Notes: generated from the letters alone by a model not told the origin. Numbered from the stretch's first letter, positions 10,494 to 23,013 are shown. The stretch: DNA of 64,000 nucleotides from Canna indica (GCA_034359265.1 CP136891.1:44260001-44324000); one strand, 5' to 3'. Program-made: numbers and translations.

Positions 10494-10726
10494 TGTAGAG
10501 GATACATAGAAGAGAATGGAAGAGTGAAAACATTATTATTCATTATAATAAGGACACTGTACACTCTCATATATATAGCCAGCTATAGAAGGTTGTAGAA
10601 GAATCAGGAATAACAAACTATAGAAGGTTGTAGAAGAATCAGGAATAATGAGGACCCAATGCTGACGAGGCAATGATTCAGCTAATATGTCGACATGTAA
10701 TGTTGCTGGAAATAATATTGCTTACA
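10494..10726 (-). repeat. 5' LTR of En
   Basis: TGTAGAGGATACATAG...GCTTACA, 233 bp, the partner of 6182-6417. Promoter and RNA start should lie here, reading leftwards. Confidence 0.93.
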
Positions 10727-10731
10727 TTTAG

Positions 10732-11335
10732 TTTCAATCATGGTTTGTTTACTAGGCCTAGATACTAAATCCCAAACATTATTTCTTTCAAATTGATTTA
10801 GTTTTTCTTGCATGACAATAACCCAAAACTCGTCCTCTATAGCTTCCTTAATGTTTTTAGGTTCTACTTGAGAAATAAAAGCAACATATTGACAAATATT
10901 TTTAAGTTTAGAGCGCGTTACTACTCTCGTTGAGGGTTCTTCAATTACTTGATCAATTGGATGATCCCTTGTCAACCGGTAAGCTTTTGGGAGAGGAGGT
11001 AGAGCTTCTTCTTCTTCTACTTGAGGATGGAATAATGAGGATTAAGTTTCTTCATCATGAGGTTCTTCATTAGGTTCATCTTCAACCTCTTTATTATGAA
11101 AAGTTAATTCCTCAAGTTGTTCATCTACATTCACACTCTTGAAGTTCCTTGAATAATCATTAGTTTCATCAAATGTAACATGCATGGATTATTCAACTAC
11201 CATAGTTCTAGGATTATATACTCTATAAGCCTTAGAACTATTAGAATAACGAAGAAAAGTTCCGTCATCCGATTTTGAATCAAATTTTCCTAGATATTTC
11301 TTAGTGTTCAAAATAAAGCATTTACAACCAAAAAC
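10732..11335 (-). pseudogene. E2 linker and N-terminal reverse transcriptase
   Basis: Minus strand: acidic linker (EEPHDEET..., VEEEEALPPLPKA), then TRDHPIDQVIEEPSTRVVTR, ISQVEPKNIKEAIEDEFWV, MQEKLNQFERNNVWDLVSRP and MIETK, where En interrupts it. This is the usual start of the Copia RT. The frame resumes at 6181 on the other side of En. Confidence 0.88.
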
Positions 11336-11914
11336 TTTAAAATATCCCATACTTGGTCTTCTATCATTTCAAAGCACAAAATGAGTTTTCATAATTTTTG
11401 ATCTTAACAAAACACGATTTAAAACATACCAAGAGGTGTTAATGACTTCGGCCCAAAAATACTTATGCAAATTATTTTCACAAAGCATAGTCCTAGCCAT
11501 TTTGTTGAGAGGTTCTAGGGGAAGAAAAGGTATGTTCAATACCAAGCTCATCACAAAATTCCGAAAAATTTATCATTTTTAAATTCACCTCCATTATCAC
11601 TTCAAATTTTCAAAATAGAAATTCCTTTTTCATTCACTATTCTCCTAGCAAATCTTTTGAAGAAATCAAATGTTTCATTTATCCTAGCTCGGAAGAAAAC
11701 CCATGTGAATCATGAATAATCATCAACTAAAACATATCAATAAAGTTTACCACCTAAGCTAGCAACATCACAAGGACCAAAAAGATCCATATGCACAAGT
11801 TCAAGTATCCTAGATGTGGTAATTTGATTTATGCTTTGGAAGGATGACTTAACTTGTTTACCTTGTTGACATGCATCACAAAATCGATCCTTCCCAAATT
11901 TTATTTTGGGTATT
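11336..11914 (-). pseudogene. E2 integrase
   Basis: Minus strand from 11914: KGIPKIKFGKDRFCDACQQG (CC half of the zinc finger), LVHMDLFGPCDV with the first Asp, YVLVDDYS, SDNGGEF with the second Asp, then LNKMARTMLCENNLHKYFWA and NTSWYVLNRVLLRSK. Interrupted by several stops and frameshifts. It continues into the Copia tail GYFKVFGCKCFILNTKKYLG. Its upstream neighbour, the pre-integrase domain of E2, now lies 19.5 kb away at 31386, on the other side of E3. Confidence 0.87.
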
Positions 11915-11919
11915 CCTTT

Positions 11920-14315
11920 TGTTGGGATGGTATTCGAAAAATGCAGCGGAAATAGAAATTTAAAAATTCAAAGCATCCCGAAATAATGATCTACTTCGCA
12001 ATCTTTAAGGAATTCAATCTACGAGTAGAAGGAGAAGATATACCTTATACCGCGGTTGGTATAGCTGCTCCTATCCCCGTTTCAAGACGCACACCCGCAT
12101 GTCCTCCAACGAAAGTCCACACCAAGCGCCTCGCAGCAAAGGGGCAGCAAACAACAGGACTCGTAGTGGCTCAACAAAGAGGCTATCTCAACCGCGAATC
12201 GTACCAAGGCGAAGCCGGCCCTTCCACGAAGAATCGAGCAACAAAAAGGGAGGAAGAGGGGATGAGAAAACCATGAAACGAGAAGGTAGATAAATGAATA
12301 CCTCGATGTCCTTCCTGGAATCCACCTAGAAGATGAACTAGGCGGCACACCCAAGTAGAAGACACCTTCAATTCGACTCCACAAAAGCACGAGGAAGAAG
12401 GAAGAAGATGGTCGTCCGCCAAGGGGGACGAGGGATTCTTTGTTACTTTTCCGCTCAAGAACGCTCTCAAGAATCAAGTTCTTAATCCTCTCCAAGATGT
12501 AAAACTAATTTACTCATCCCCCTTGAAGGAGGCTCGGCCACCAATTTATAGGGGGCATAGGCAACTACAAGAATAGACCCAGCCCTTTTAAAAACTCTCC
12601 CTGGAATTCAAAATTCCGAGCTTTGCCTGCAAAAACTAATTTATATTTAATGGCTCCATAAATAATTCAAAATTAATTCAATCCAATTAAGTAAAAACTT
12701 TAATTTATCTCCATAAATTAATAGCCTATCAACAAGAATGATAATTATCTAAATAAACCAATCTCCTAAACTATAGGAAAGAGGTTTATCTAAATAATTT
12801 GAATTCCTATTAATTAATAGAATTATGATTTATCCTCATAAATCATATATTTATTAATCTTATGATTTCTCTCCATAAATCAAATTCCTATTAATTAGGA
12901 TTTATCCAAATAAATTAATTCCCAATTAATTGGTTAGACTTATGGTCAGAAACTAATTTTCCCACCATGTATATTTGATTCAAAATCAAATTATATATAA
13001 TTCATAATTAAATAAAATCCCCGTCAACTGGTTAATTAAATATTTAATTCATAATTAAATTTAATCAACTGCATAAAACATTATTATGTGCTAATCCCTG
13101 CAATTTAGGGATGCCCTACAAATTAGGGTTATTGAGGAACTCCTTCATCGCACATTCGATCCTATAGGGAATACCTTTCCAATTATGTTCATGAACGAGA
13201 TCCGTGATCGAGTTGCAGCATGTCCATGCTAGTAGATATATAGTGCCGCATTCGGACTCTATCATATAAAGTTTGTTACGAGGTTAGCCTATTGTGTGTA
13301 ACCCATTGGGCCCCACACTAAGCCAACAGTGAGTTGTGCATAACGAAGAGTCGAATCTTACAACATTGAGCCCCACTCTAAGCCAGCAACACCAAGCCTC
13401 CACTAAACCCCTTTAGTGTGGTCGTGAGAGACTCCACTCACAAGTCAAGATTGACGTCGAGCAACGTGTTATGACTACTTGGATAGTGTGAGGTTCAATC
13501 TATAGGCATCGAACGCCCTTCTACCGTGCAACTAAATCCCTTGGTTATAATATCCCGAAGACGGCTAGGGTACAGAAGAAGAATCAAACCCTAATACTGA
13601 TTCATATGTATTCCACCCGCCAAGATGTCGTCTCAGTAATGAAACGTCAACAACATCTTCCTAACTTTCATGTCTACTCTGGTTAGAGATTCCTGACTCG
13701 ACACTTGTAGGGACACATAGGACATTATCTCCTTTCACTGGGAGTAACCGATTCCATATTGGTTACTCACCTACCTCCATGAATGCTTCTCCATGCCTAG
13801 TAATACCCGACACATGACGCTGAAGGCCACGTAGGGATAGATCCAAAGCAATGGGTCATCACTCACAAGGAAACCATGACAACCTCAGGTCCATGGACTG
13901 CTTGCACCTACTATCACCTGGGGAACATCCAATTGACACTCATGTAAGGATAACATTTTGTGTTCCTCGTGCAGGTCCGTTCAATGAACTCATTCTCTAA
14001 TGAGCACCTGCAGTTGTACATTAATGACAGCTCATAGGTAATAATGAGATCAGCTATCCCTTATCGTATGGGGCATGTACCAAGTGCACTAGTCTATCCG
14101 GAATCACCGATCCCCTAATTGGTGATCCTACAACTAGCGGCATTTGCATTCCAATTCTCACTGGCATGATCTTGCCACGACCTCGTAATCATTTGCTCGG
14201 GTTCATGAGGTTCATCACAATCTTTATGAATAAAGATGCAGCATAAAATGAAAAAGTTGCCTCATTAAGTTGATTATCATTGATATGTGATTGGTCAAGG
14301 GCACTATTCCTTTCA
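11920..14315 (-). repeat. 3' LTR of E3
   Basis: 2396 bp, TGTTGGGATGG ... CCTTTCA; on the minus strand TGAAAGG...CCCAACA. The adjacent plus-strand ATCTCCCACTTGCAC (14316-14330) is the complement of a GTGCAAGTGGGAGAT purine tract. The LTR includes an AT-rich stretch (12600-13080). Apparent frames in 11986-12495 are LTR sequence and not genes. Confidence 0.9.
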
Positions 14316-14330
14316 ATCTCCCACTTGCAC

Positions 14331-15790
14331 TTTAGCCAATCATCCTAGTATCTGTATACCAAATTTTAGTGGTGATCGAATCTACTACTATGGTAATCAG
14401 TTTAATCTACATTAATGTCTTTTAGTCATCACCTCTTTCCAACAATGAGGTGATATCACTTTTACGAAAAGCAATGATCTTCACAGGATCTTAGTTCCTT
14501 AACTTTGAGCAATAGTCTTGTATTGTCATACAATACTAGTGCTGAATTGGCAACCTCAGGAACAACTCCCATAGAATGATAAACTCCTTTATCCGATGCT
14601 ATCCTAACCGGCAGAGTAAGTAGCAAAGCACAAAGCCCTAGTCACCATACTGGTTACGGTACCCAGCTAGGAACACTTTCCTGCTTACCGCACCACCCAT
14701 TAAAGGTATCATCATACCATTATATGGTTTTATTGTCGTATAGAACACCTCTCATCCTTCTCAAGTGCATGAGATAGTTCTCCATTTTCTCTTCAACGTT
14801 ATTCTCTACGGTTTTGCCCGAAATCTACTAGATACCTCTAAGGTATAAGCAATATCAAGCCAAGTACAAAGCATCGCATGATGGATCCCACTGCCGAAGC
14901 ATAATGGATTTCACTCATCTTTTGTCTCTCCTTAGGTGTCTTAGTGTACATGACCTTAGAAAGACTAATGCAATGATTCTTAGGCAAGTAACCTCTTTTA
15001 CTGCTTTCGATGCTAAAACTCTTTCAGCACTGTATCAACATACATGGGCTAGGGTAAACCAGACATCCTTTTTAGACCAATTATAGATCCTAATGTCAAG
15101 CATATAGGAGGCCTTTTCTAGATGTACCATAGAGAATCAGTATGGGAAATAACTGGAGCATGAGAACGCTTTTCCCACAAGTACGTCATTCAATATGACT
15201 ACACTCCCATTAAACATCTTGTCTACACAAGGTTCATCCATATTTTTGATAAAATCAAAACCTTTTCGACTATCTCATCAAAATGGATGTTTCAACTCTT
15301 CGATGCTAGCTGTAGTACATAAATGGACCTCTGCAGCTCGCATACTTTACTCGGTCCAACCGAGGATACGAACTCCTCTGGCTATATCATATAGATTCCT
15401 TCATAACAGAAGAACGCAGTCTAGACACCCACTAGTCAGATCTCGTATTCATAGTACGCACTGATGTCTAGCAATATCCTGATGGACTTGAGCGTTGGAA
15501 CTGGTGAGAATATCTTATTGTAGACAACCTATTGTTTGGGTTAGATCTCATTCACAGCCGATTTGGTCTTATAGGTTCACACATTGCCAGCTGCTCATAT
15601 ATTTTCTAAAGATCCACCTGTACCCTATAGGAGTTATCCTTTTTGAGTCGGTCAACCAAAGCCCGTACTTGGTTTGAGTCCAGTTTGGATTTGCATAATG
15701 CCACCGCATGGTGTCAACACATTTGACCATTAAGAGATAGCGGATTGCATGAATCTAGGTCATACCCTATGGCTAGATATCATCACTCAG
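14331..15790 (-). pseudogene. E3 reverse transcriptase and RNase H, strongly decayed
   Basis: Minus strand, fragments in several frames that align with E1 from its FSMEGSKRGYLP region: SIESSKRGYLPKNHCI, KTPKERQKMSEIHYAS, VGSIM..., and further on the EVFYTTIKPYNG RNase H part near 14700. No frame exceeds about 90 codons. Order and strand fit E3, between its PPT (14316-14330) and its integrase (15790-16560). Confidence 0.75.
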
Positions 15791-16560
15791 ACAGTCTATG
15801 TAGTATCCCATAAGAGTGATGGGAGGTAATAATTACATGGATTGGTTTATCCTGTGAACTTTCCACTTGTTGTTGCGATTTTATTCGTGGTTGTTGAACT
15901 TCACTAAGTTCAACATATCTTCCACTCCCACTTTCCTCGACAAACTCCTTTTGTTCAATTGGGAGAACTTGATACCTCAAAATTTGCACCTGGTCAAGTT
16001 TGTCATACGAAAGGTCCCAAACTCAGTTTCTTGCCATTCCATATCTTATATGGTGTATCAAAGACAAACAAAATTATGGCCCATCTAATAGCTTATCCCT
16101 TGAAAAGAGATTGGAAGCTAAGTATGGATCACATCATATCCAATAACGTGGTCCTCCTTTCAGACACACCATTGTGTCAAGAGGGGTCCATACAGAGACA
16201 ACCTTATTGTCTTCTAGATAGTTCACAAACCCAGTGCATAAGTATTCTCTGCCTTGATACAATTGAAGGCCTATAATACCTTTTCCAATATATTTCTTTA
16301 ACTTCACCTTCATACTCCTTAAATGATTTAAAGGTATTAGGTTTGTTCAAAATAGGTGGACGAACCCGTGCCTAATCATATCGTAGGAGTATCTTTTTCT
16401 GGCTCGAGTTGTTATCGGCTTGCATACACCTTTGTTGGCCAACTCATATCAACTCAGGGAGCCTTTCTCCAGGTCTGGTGAACAGAGACTCGATCAGAAT
16501 CTCCTTGTGACACACTATTCAAGTACTGACTACGATTCATAATCGCCCAAAGTCATAAAA
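15790..16560 (-). pseudogene. E3 integrase and linker, decayed
   Basis: The minus-strand stretch KEFVEESGSGRYVELSEVQQ (near 15900-15960) equals the E1 linker at about 1975-2035. Around 16000-16300 pieces of the integrase tail and core are readable in broken frames (VWVSERRN-like, GLQLYQGREYL). Aligning with E1 makes the assignment firm, although no catalytic triad can be read in one frame. Confidence 0.7.
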
Positions 16561-17055
16561 GCCAAAAGTAGGTGAGGTTAATTTTATCTCTTTGTGCATT
16601 TGTATAAAGATATTTATCATTAACTTCAAGAAACATTAAACCAAATGAAATTGGTCCAGTCGCATGTAACTCATCAGAATGGTTTATGCTACAATTATTG
16701 CCTTTTAAAGAACTTTTCACAACCTTGTTCAGATAACAAAGGAAAAGGATGTTCTTTTATTAACACTCGAATAAATCAATATCAACGGTCTTGTTAAATA
16801 AAAGACTTATACGATAGGTTCCTACAGCTAAGGCTGCAACTCTTGCGCCTATCGCCTTCCCGGATGTCATAGTTGCATTTTGTCAAGTCTTTTACTTTTC
16901 ATCTTCTTTTGCAACATCTTGCATATGATGATTGATATCAAATATATGGTATCAAATACTATAAACTAGAATTTAATGATGAAGTATTTTCTATAACATA
17001 CGGACCTAAAGCGACGATTTCAAAAACCATCTTCAGTTTTAACTCTGCAAAATAC
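16561..17055 (-). pseudogene. E3 protease and pre-integrase remnant
   Basis: Minus strand near 16800-16870: a stretch reading ...GARVAALAVGT..., the same protease segment as E1 at 830-880, with frameshifts and stops. 16561-16790 holds decayed pre-integrase sequence. No active-site DTG can be read with confidence. Confidence 0.65.
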
Positions 17056-17502
17056 TCCTTGTCGTTGCGCTTCTAGAGGTCATCTTTACCACAATGGTAG
17101 CAAGTGTCATTGGGAATAACTTTCCCTTTCTTCTTGATATTTCTCATGGGTTTTCACAGTTCTATTTTTCACTTTGTTCTTATCAGAGTATAACTTTGCC
17201 TTAGAGGCATCTCCCACTAATAGGACTGTGTCCTCATCCTTCATAAGGTGGGATTCAGCAATCTTCAGCATATTAAGGAGCTCGGGAAGTGAGACGTCCT
17301 GCTTGTTTATGTGGAAGTTATCATCAAACTGTGAAAATGAATCCGGGAGGGATTGGAGTATAAAGTCCTAACTTAGTTCACTGTCTATGGAGAACCCCAA
17401 CTTCTCTAACTCCTCAATCAAATTGATTAGTTTGAGGACATGGGTCTCAACAAGAGTGTTATCCTCCATTTTGGCATGGAAGAGTTGTTTAGATAGCTTG
17501 TA
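17056..17502 (-). pseudogene. E3 Gag, C-terminal part
   Basis: Minus strand: RYKLSKQLFHAKMEDNTLVE, HVLKLINLIEELEKLGFSID, SELS-stop-DFILQSLPDSF, SQFDDNFHINKQDVSLPELL, NMLKIAESHLMKDEDTVLLV, then KNKVKNRTVKTH and a damaged zinc knuckle (HCGKDDL..) at about 17085. A classic Copia Gag capsid with one clear in-frame stop. It is cut at 17502/17503 by E5, and the N-terminal part is at 26898-27258. Confidence 0.87.
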
Positions 17503-17507
17503 CCTAG

Positions 17508-19683
17508 TGACAATAAGAATAGGTGTCTCTAGGAACTCCTGTTAAGGGCAGTTTGATAGGAAGTTGCAATTGCTATTGCAACCGCTTGTGAGTAGCAAAC
17601 TAAGGGCCAAAGCAAAAATTCACAAGGAAGCACGCAAACACAAGAGGTTTGTTTAGGCAGTTTAGTGACAAAACTAGTCACCAAATCTGTAGGGCACTCA
17701 CTGGATAGATGCCCAATCCACTCTCTATAAGTACAATATAAGTCATCTCGATTTCACACCCGAAATTTGACTATAGTACTACAATTTATTCGAAATAACA
17801 AAAACTATTTGCTATTACAAGTAAATACCAACTTGTCTCTCTATGACATCCCAGCCACAGAGTTCCGTTCGAAACCTTGTGTTGTAGTGAGCTTTCCACC
17901 CGAAACCAATCTTCTCCTGAAGATAAGAAATATAGATTGTTGCCTTTCTGCACTCAGCAGTCTCAACTCCTCAAACGGATCCATAGAAGTAGATCAATAG
18001 AATAGGATCCGCATTGGAGTGGATGGGAATGGATCCAACAGAGATGGTCAATCTTCTCAAATATTCTCTCACTCCTTTTATAAGTAGAGTAGGCAACCCA
18101 AAAGATATAGCCATTACTCCGTAAGAGAAACTTCTAATTCCATGATGACCATTAACTCTATTAATGATCATTAACTCCACCAATGAATGATCAAGACCAT
18201 AAAGCTTCATGATGACTATAACTCCCTCAAAGTGAACGACGAAGGCCATAAAGTAGTATCTTTATCCTGCATCGAAACAACATTAAGCATCATAAAATAC
18301 CAATTCCAAAAGTTTCCATAAATGGTCAAGTCTAAGAGTCATCATAAGTGATCGATCAAGATTAATTTATCCACAATAATCTTAGCATCATTCAAGCAAC
18401 ATCATAGCAAGATAAACATCACAGCAATAAAACCTTTACTACAGTAAGAGCAGTCTAGACTGGCCTATGAGCAGTTAAAACTATCTGTGTTCACATAGGA
18501 GACTTGCAGATCCATATATTCTCTTTCCTCATAAATGGAGAAGGTCAACCAACTTCCATAAATGCCACATAACAAAGGATCTTTAACTTTATCAGTTTCA
18601 ACAACAAAAGACAGCCATAACACATCATAATACTTCGGCCATAAAAGCTTCAACAAAAACTACCACCATAAAAGCTTTAAGAAAAACTGTCAGCCCATTA
18701 ATGAAGACCACTTCATTTCTTCCATAATTGACTTCGGTCATAAAGGCTTCAAGATAACTGCCAAATACGAATAAAAGTTGACTTAAACACTAATCATTAA
18801 CAACATTAGTCCAAACCAAACAATTAGTACTAAATCACCATAACACCATGTCCATAAAATTTAAATGACTAACGCCCATAGATAATTTAATGAGGACTTC
18901 TCCTCAATTCATAAAATTAATCGAGCAATAAAGAGTAATCAACGATGATTAAAAATATCAGAGACATCAAAGTGAATCATCATTAATAATGGAGACCAAA
19001 AGTCATCATATTTGTAGGAAACAAAAGTTCCTCATTTTGTGTTGCATCATTATCCTAAAATCCATACATTGCATAAGTAGTTAAAACTGTCCACACACAG
19101 TTGTAACTGCCTTCAACATAAGCAGAACTTCTCATAGTTGTGACTGACCATTTAATAGAGAATAACCTAGAATACATTTACTTAAGCTACCGCAAAGCAA
19201 GTAACAGTTAGACAACAGAATGTAACATGTAAATATAAACTAAGAACTTCTGCATAAACTCCACAGTAGTTGCAACTAACATACAGCTGAGAACTGACTG
19301 ATCATCCTTTTGTCAAATATAGTAGCATCAGTTTGCATACAAGTGAGAGCTTCAGTATAAACTCCAGAGCAGTTGTAACTGACATACAATTGAGAATTGA
19401 CTAATCATCCTTTTGCCAAATATAACCAACACAACATAAGCCAAACACCAACAATCTCACCCTTTGGCTTATTTGGCAAAACACAAGTTGTTAAGAGAAT
19501 ATCCATAGTATATCCTAGTCATAACATTTGCAACCAAAGAGTTAATAAACATCACACACGGTATCATAAGCTTCAACATAAACTGCTTAGCAACCAGAGC
19601 AGTTGTGACTGTCTATACCACTAATAACAATCTAGGAATACTTTTGCTAAATATAGCCAACACATATAAGCCGAACACTAACA
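17508..19683 (-). repeat. 3' LTR of E5
   Basis: 2176 bp, TGACAATAAG...CACTAACA. It contains tandem-like blocks (CAGTTGCAACTGACATACAA and similar at 19260-19420) and, near 19448-19490, a second copy of the sequence that borders the LTR/PPT junction (CCAACAATCTCACCCTTTGG followed by CTTATTTGG). A matching site without the S1 insertion is at 18626-18645. Confidence 0.9.
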
Positions 19684-19706
19684 TTCTCCCCCATTGGCTT
19701 ATTTGG
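19684..19706 (-). other. Polypurine tract of E5
   Basis: The plus strand reads TTCTCCCCCATTGGCTTATTTGG (23 nt, shown here as a position range with its core CTCCCCCATTGG). On the minus strand it is purine rich (CCAATGGGGGAGAA) directly before the LTR start. Confidence 0.75.
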
Positions 19707-19913
19707 CAAAACACAACAGTTATCCACTCATCGACAGCCATAGAAAAAAAATTACAACCAATAAAGTCACACAGATAAACAAATAGTCATAGTACTCAAA
19801 ACAGTCATTGTTGCAACCAAAGAATAGCCAAGATAGAAAAGGTTGCAACGTACTAGATGTATCATTTCTCCCCCTTTTAGGCATAATAAGCGAAAGGAGT
19901 GGTAGTGAGAGTA

Positions 19914-20560
19914 CCAAGATCAATTAGAGCTTTGAAGAATATAAAAGACTACCAGAGGAGGGAGAAACATGACTTGTTGAAGTTTTAGTGAAGTGCTTAA
20001 TGACTTTATTCTCAATAGAAATAAGTTGTTGTTGAGAGACATGTTTTCCCTTGCATTAAAGAGTTTCTCAAGAATATACCTCTTCAAAAGCTTGTGATGA
20101 ATCTTCAGGGATGAACCAACTGGTTCAAGAAACTCTTCAAATGAGCATTTCATCCCTTTCCTTTCCAGAATTCCATAAATTGAGTTTGGAAAGATCAGAA
20201 ACATCCTGGATTTAGAATTCAATCTAGATCTAAGAGTTGTAATTTGTTCAAAAATCAAACTTCCTAGATCAAAAAGTATCCCATTGGTTATCTTTAACAG
20301 CAACATCACTATTTCTCTGCTCAGAAAAGTGATGTGAGATATAGGGATCCAGAAATACCCTGCAATTAGAAATAACACTTCATAGAAGGTATTCAAAGAA
20401 GAGGATTTGATATCAGGTCCACCTGCCAAGTCTATAATTATACCATTTGATACCTCTGGTCCAACAGATTTCAGAGAATCAGTATTGGATTCATCAGTAA
20501 GATCAGTTGAAGAAAAAAAATGAGTAAAACTAAAAAACTCATTAATGTTCTCAGGACTAA
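19914..20560 (-). pseudogene. E5 ORF, C-terminal part; plant transposon-protein-like
   Basis: About 210 codons on the minus strand from the E4 junction: FFSPENINEFFSFTHF, SNGIIIDLAGGPDIKSS, LIAGYFWIPISHITFLSREI, VMLLLKITNGILFDLGSLIF, FLIFPNSIYGILERKGMK, PVGSSLKIHHKLLKRYI. The pattern (P..HIT....ML....G...D.G..IF..I......L.FP..IYG.L) resembles the C-terminal half of the 'putative plant transposon protein' domain (PF20167) seen in non-autonomous plant retroelements. This is my pattern match and was not searched. The N-terminal part lies beyond E4. Confidence 0.55.
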
Positions 20561-20565
20561 AAAAG

Positions 20566-22126
20566 TGTTGTCGAAAAGGCAACACTAGAGGGGGGTGAAT
20601 AGTGTGTTTACTAACTTAATTTTTCTAAATCGATTTTAATCATTTTCTTAAACTAATTAGGCAATTTATAATTCGATGATTAGATGTGGAAGTGATAAAT
20701 AACAAAGCAATTAATACAATCAATAAATCAATGCAAACACGGTGATTTATAGTGGTTCGGCCTCAATGCCTACTCTATTACCTAAGCACCCCGATTAGGA
20801 TTTCCAAACTAGGTTTACTAGATTAATTCTTGTTTCCCTTACAATGAGAACTTTGACTCGAAAAGTTGAACTCTCAACCTAAGGCACTTCCACACCCAGA
20901 AGTCACCGCATTCTTACCGAGAGCACTCTTCCACCTCAACCCTAAGGGATACCTCAACTAATCCTAGTAAGTTATGCTTACACAAGTGGCTTTACACCTT
21001 TTCACCAAGGTAACCACTTCCACACACAAGACCAAACAATTCTAGGTCTTTCACACGCACAAATCGAACAAAAAATAAGTTCAAATAACAGTTAAAATTA
21101 CAATGAAAAGAGCTAAAGAATAAACCAAGCCATGGAACCTCCAACTCGCCGAGTCGTGGAGCTCAAATCAATTCCCGAGTTGAGGCAGACTGTGCGCTTG
21201 AAGAAGTTGTCAGCGGAAGAACCGAGCGCAAGAACTTAATCATTTGGAAGGCTTAAAAATCTCCTTTGAATGCTCAATTAAATTTGTAACAATGAGAGGA
21301 GAGAGTTAAAATGAGTTAGATGAGGTATATTTATACCCTCTCAAAGAAACGACAGTTCAATGGGTAGAAAACTATCCGTTACAGCCACTCAGTTGATTGG
21401 CCGGTCGACCAACCGATCGACCTCTTAGAGCGACCGCTGCCTATTCTCTCTGTGCGGTCGACCAATGGGTCGACCGCCAGACGCAAATCTTGTATTCCCT
21501 CAATCCGATCGACCCATCGATCGACCGACGCAGTGAAGCCAGAGACACGCGACAAGCGATTTTTAATCCGGTCGACCAATCGATCGACCTACGCACGCAC
21601 TGCCCATTTTTCACCTCTATTGGTCGACCAAAATAGCCTTAGCCAATTTTTTACACCATCTTCGATCGACCGACGGGTCGACCGATTGGCTGCTACCAAT
21701 TTTTGGCAACATTCGATCGACCGACCGATCGACCGAATTGGCAGCTGCCAATTTCCTAACTCTATTCAATCGATTGACCGATCGATTGAACATAGGCTGA
21801 TATTGATTTTTCAGCCATTTTTCTTGTGTGCTTCATTTTCGGGTTCCGGCTTTCAACGAATGTCATCTTGGAGAGCTTTCCATGTGATATTTGAGCTCGT
21901 CCAATATGTCCTTGGTGCATACATCGAACTTCTAGATATTCCACGACGAACCCGAGCGCGACGATCAATGTTCTTCTGATTTTTTGATTTCTTTCGATTT
22001 ATCTGATCGAGGACATCGAACGCTAATCGATATGGAACCTGAAAGATTTCTCAACGAAATATTAGTTCCATGTTTATTATCATCAAAACTGAGATTAAGA
22101 CCAAGGTTGAAAACCTAAAGCCAACA
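20566..22126 (-). mobile_element. E4: LTR inserted in E5
   Basis: 1561 bp, TGTTGTCGAAAAGG ... AAAGCCAACA. The plus-strand ATCTCCCCCTTTTTGATGATG follows at 22127, so this is the 3' LTR of a minus-strand element whose body goes right. Only a short piece of body (to about 22290) remains; the other LTR is absent. The possible left duplication is AAAAG (20561-20565), with GAAAG near 22298 as a weak partner. The CpG-palindrome zone is 21390-21790. The frames read through 21379-21979 are this zone and not genes. Confidence 0.8.
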
Positions 22127-22300
22127 ATCTCCCCCTTTTTGATGATGACAAACATCCTTAAGAAAATATATACATTAAAACTCTTTGTGTTTCCTCTGAC
22201 AAATACTCGTGATACTACTTTCAGGATCAGATATATCCTCAGCAAAATTGTAGTAAAACTCCAAGATATGTAATTTGTAGTAAGGAGTAGCAATCATGAA
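22127..22300 (-). other. PPT and residual body of E4
   Basis: Purine tract complement ATCTCCCCCTTTTTGATG at 22127-22144, then about 150 bp of AT-rich sequence with no coding match, up to the resumption of E5 coding sequence near 22310. Confidence 0.55.
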
Positions 22301-22309
22301 AGAGCTAGA

Positions 22310-23013
22310 TACATTCATTTTCTAGCCGAGGGATTAGTTGTAGGTTCACCTGAGTGCAATTTTATTGTTCCAGTTTTAACTCCTTTCTTTGTTGACTTTT
22401 GATGCTTCTTCTTGGAGGCAGAAATCTTTTTCTTCTCAGGTACTGTTGATTTTTTTTTGTTTCTCCTTTGGGGCTTCAACAGTAGGTTTGTTCAACTTTG
22501 TCACTCTCTCCAAGAGAGTTTCATTTTCTGATGGTTAGTTTCACAGTTTGAGGTACATGAATAGAAACTGCTTAAGGAACTGGAGTAGCAGTTTCAACTG
22601 CTTCTTGTACAGTAGTAACTGGGAGGATGCTGGTAGAAGGACTTGGTACAAATTCCTTTGTTTCTGTAACGAAAGCAAGATCCTAATGCTGGTGCTCAAG
22701 AACTAAATATGTATAAGGTAGAGAAAGACCATACCTGACTGGAGTGGAATCATGAATAGTGACATCAAATGAGGCAGTTTTAATTGAGTTAGCTTGAAAA
22801 GTATTGCCATAATAGGAAATGATTGTCATACAAATTTCCCCATGAACATGAGAATTCTTCCCCCCATGAATAGAAACCCCAGGTAGAGAATCATGAATAT
22901 TAAACTGCAAACCTCGACCCTTTCTTGGAAGGTGATCTGCAGGACAATGACCAAGCTTGACTTGCATTGGCTGACCACGAGAAGGAGGTAAAGAGGCATC
23001 TTCATTTGACATT
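22310..23013 (-). pseudogene. E5 ORF, N-terminal part
   Basis: The minus strand starts with a Met near 23013 (MSNEDASLPPSRGQPM), goes on with SFDVTIHDSTPVRYG, a Val/Thr/Pro-rich stretch (TSILPVTTVQEAVETATPVP) and, after frameshifts, a Lys-rich tail EKKKISASKKKHQKSTKKGV ending TTNPSARK at about 22325. Basic low-complexity N-termini like this usually precede the transposon-protein domain, so I read this and 19914-20560 as one gene split by E4. No enzymatic motif is visible. Confidence 0.5.

Larger units (their letters stand above)
6182..10726 (-). mobile_element. En: complete short-LTR Copia element inside the RT of E2
   Basis: 4.5 kb, with LTRs of 236 and 233 bp about 95% alike by eye, primer site, purine tract and gag-PR-INT-RT-RH all on the minus strand. 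The flanks are CTTAG (6177-6181) and TTTAG (10727-10731), a 5-bp duplication with one change. Removing the element and one flank restores the E2 frame ...MIETK-WVYRN.... This is the least decayed element of the window, but its polyprotein is broken by several frameshifts. Confidence 0.93.

Noticed and set aside
11986..12495. Open frames of 96-137 codons on both strands
   Set aside because: Entirely inside the E3 LTR; the same stretch recurs at 28600-28880 as the partner LTR.
21379..21979. Frame of 175 codons with Arg/Ser/Asp repeats
   Set aside because: Translation of the TCGATCGACC palindrome cluster in the E4 LTR. All three frames show the same kind of repeat.
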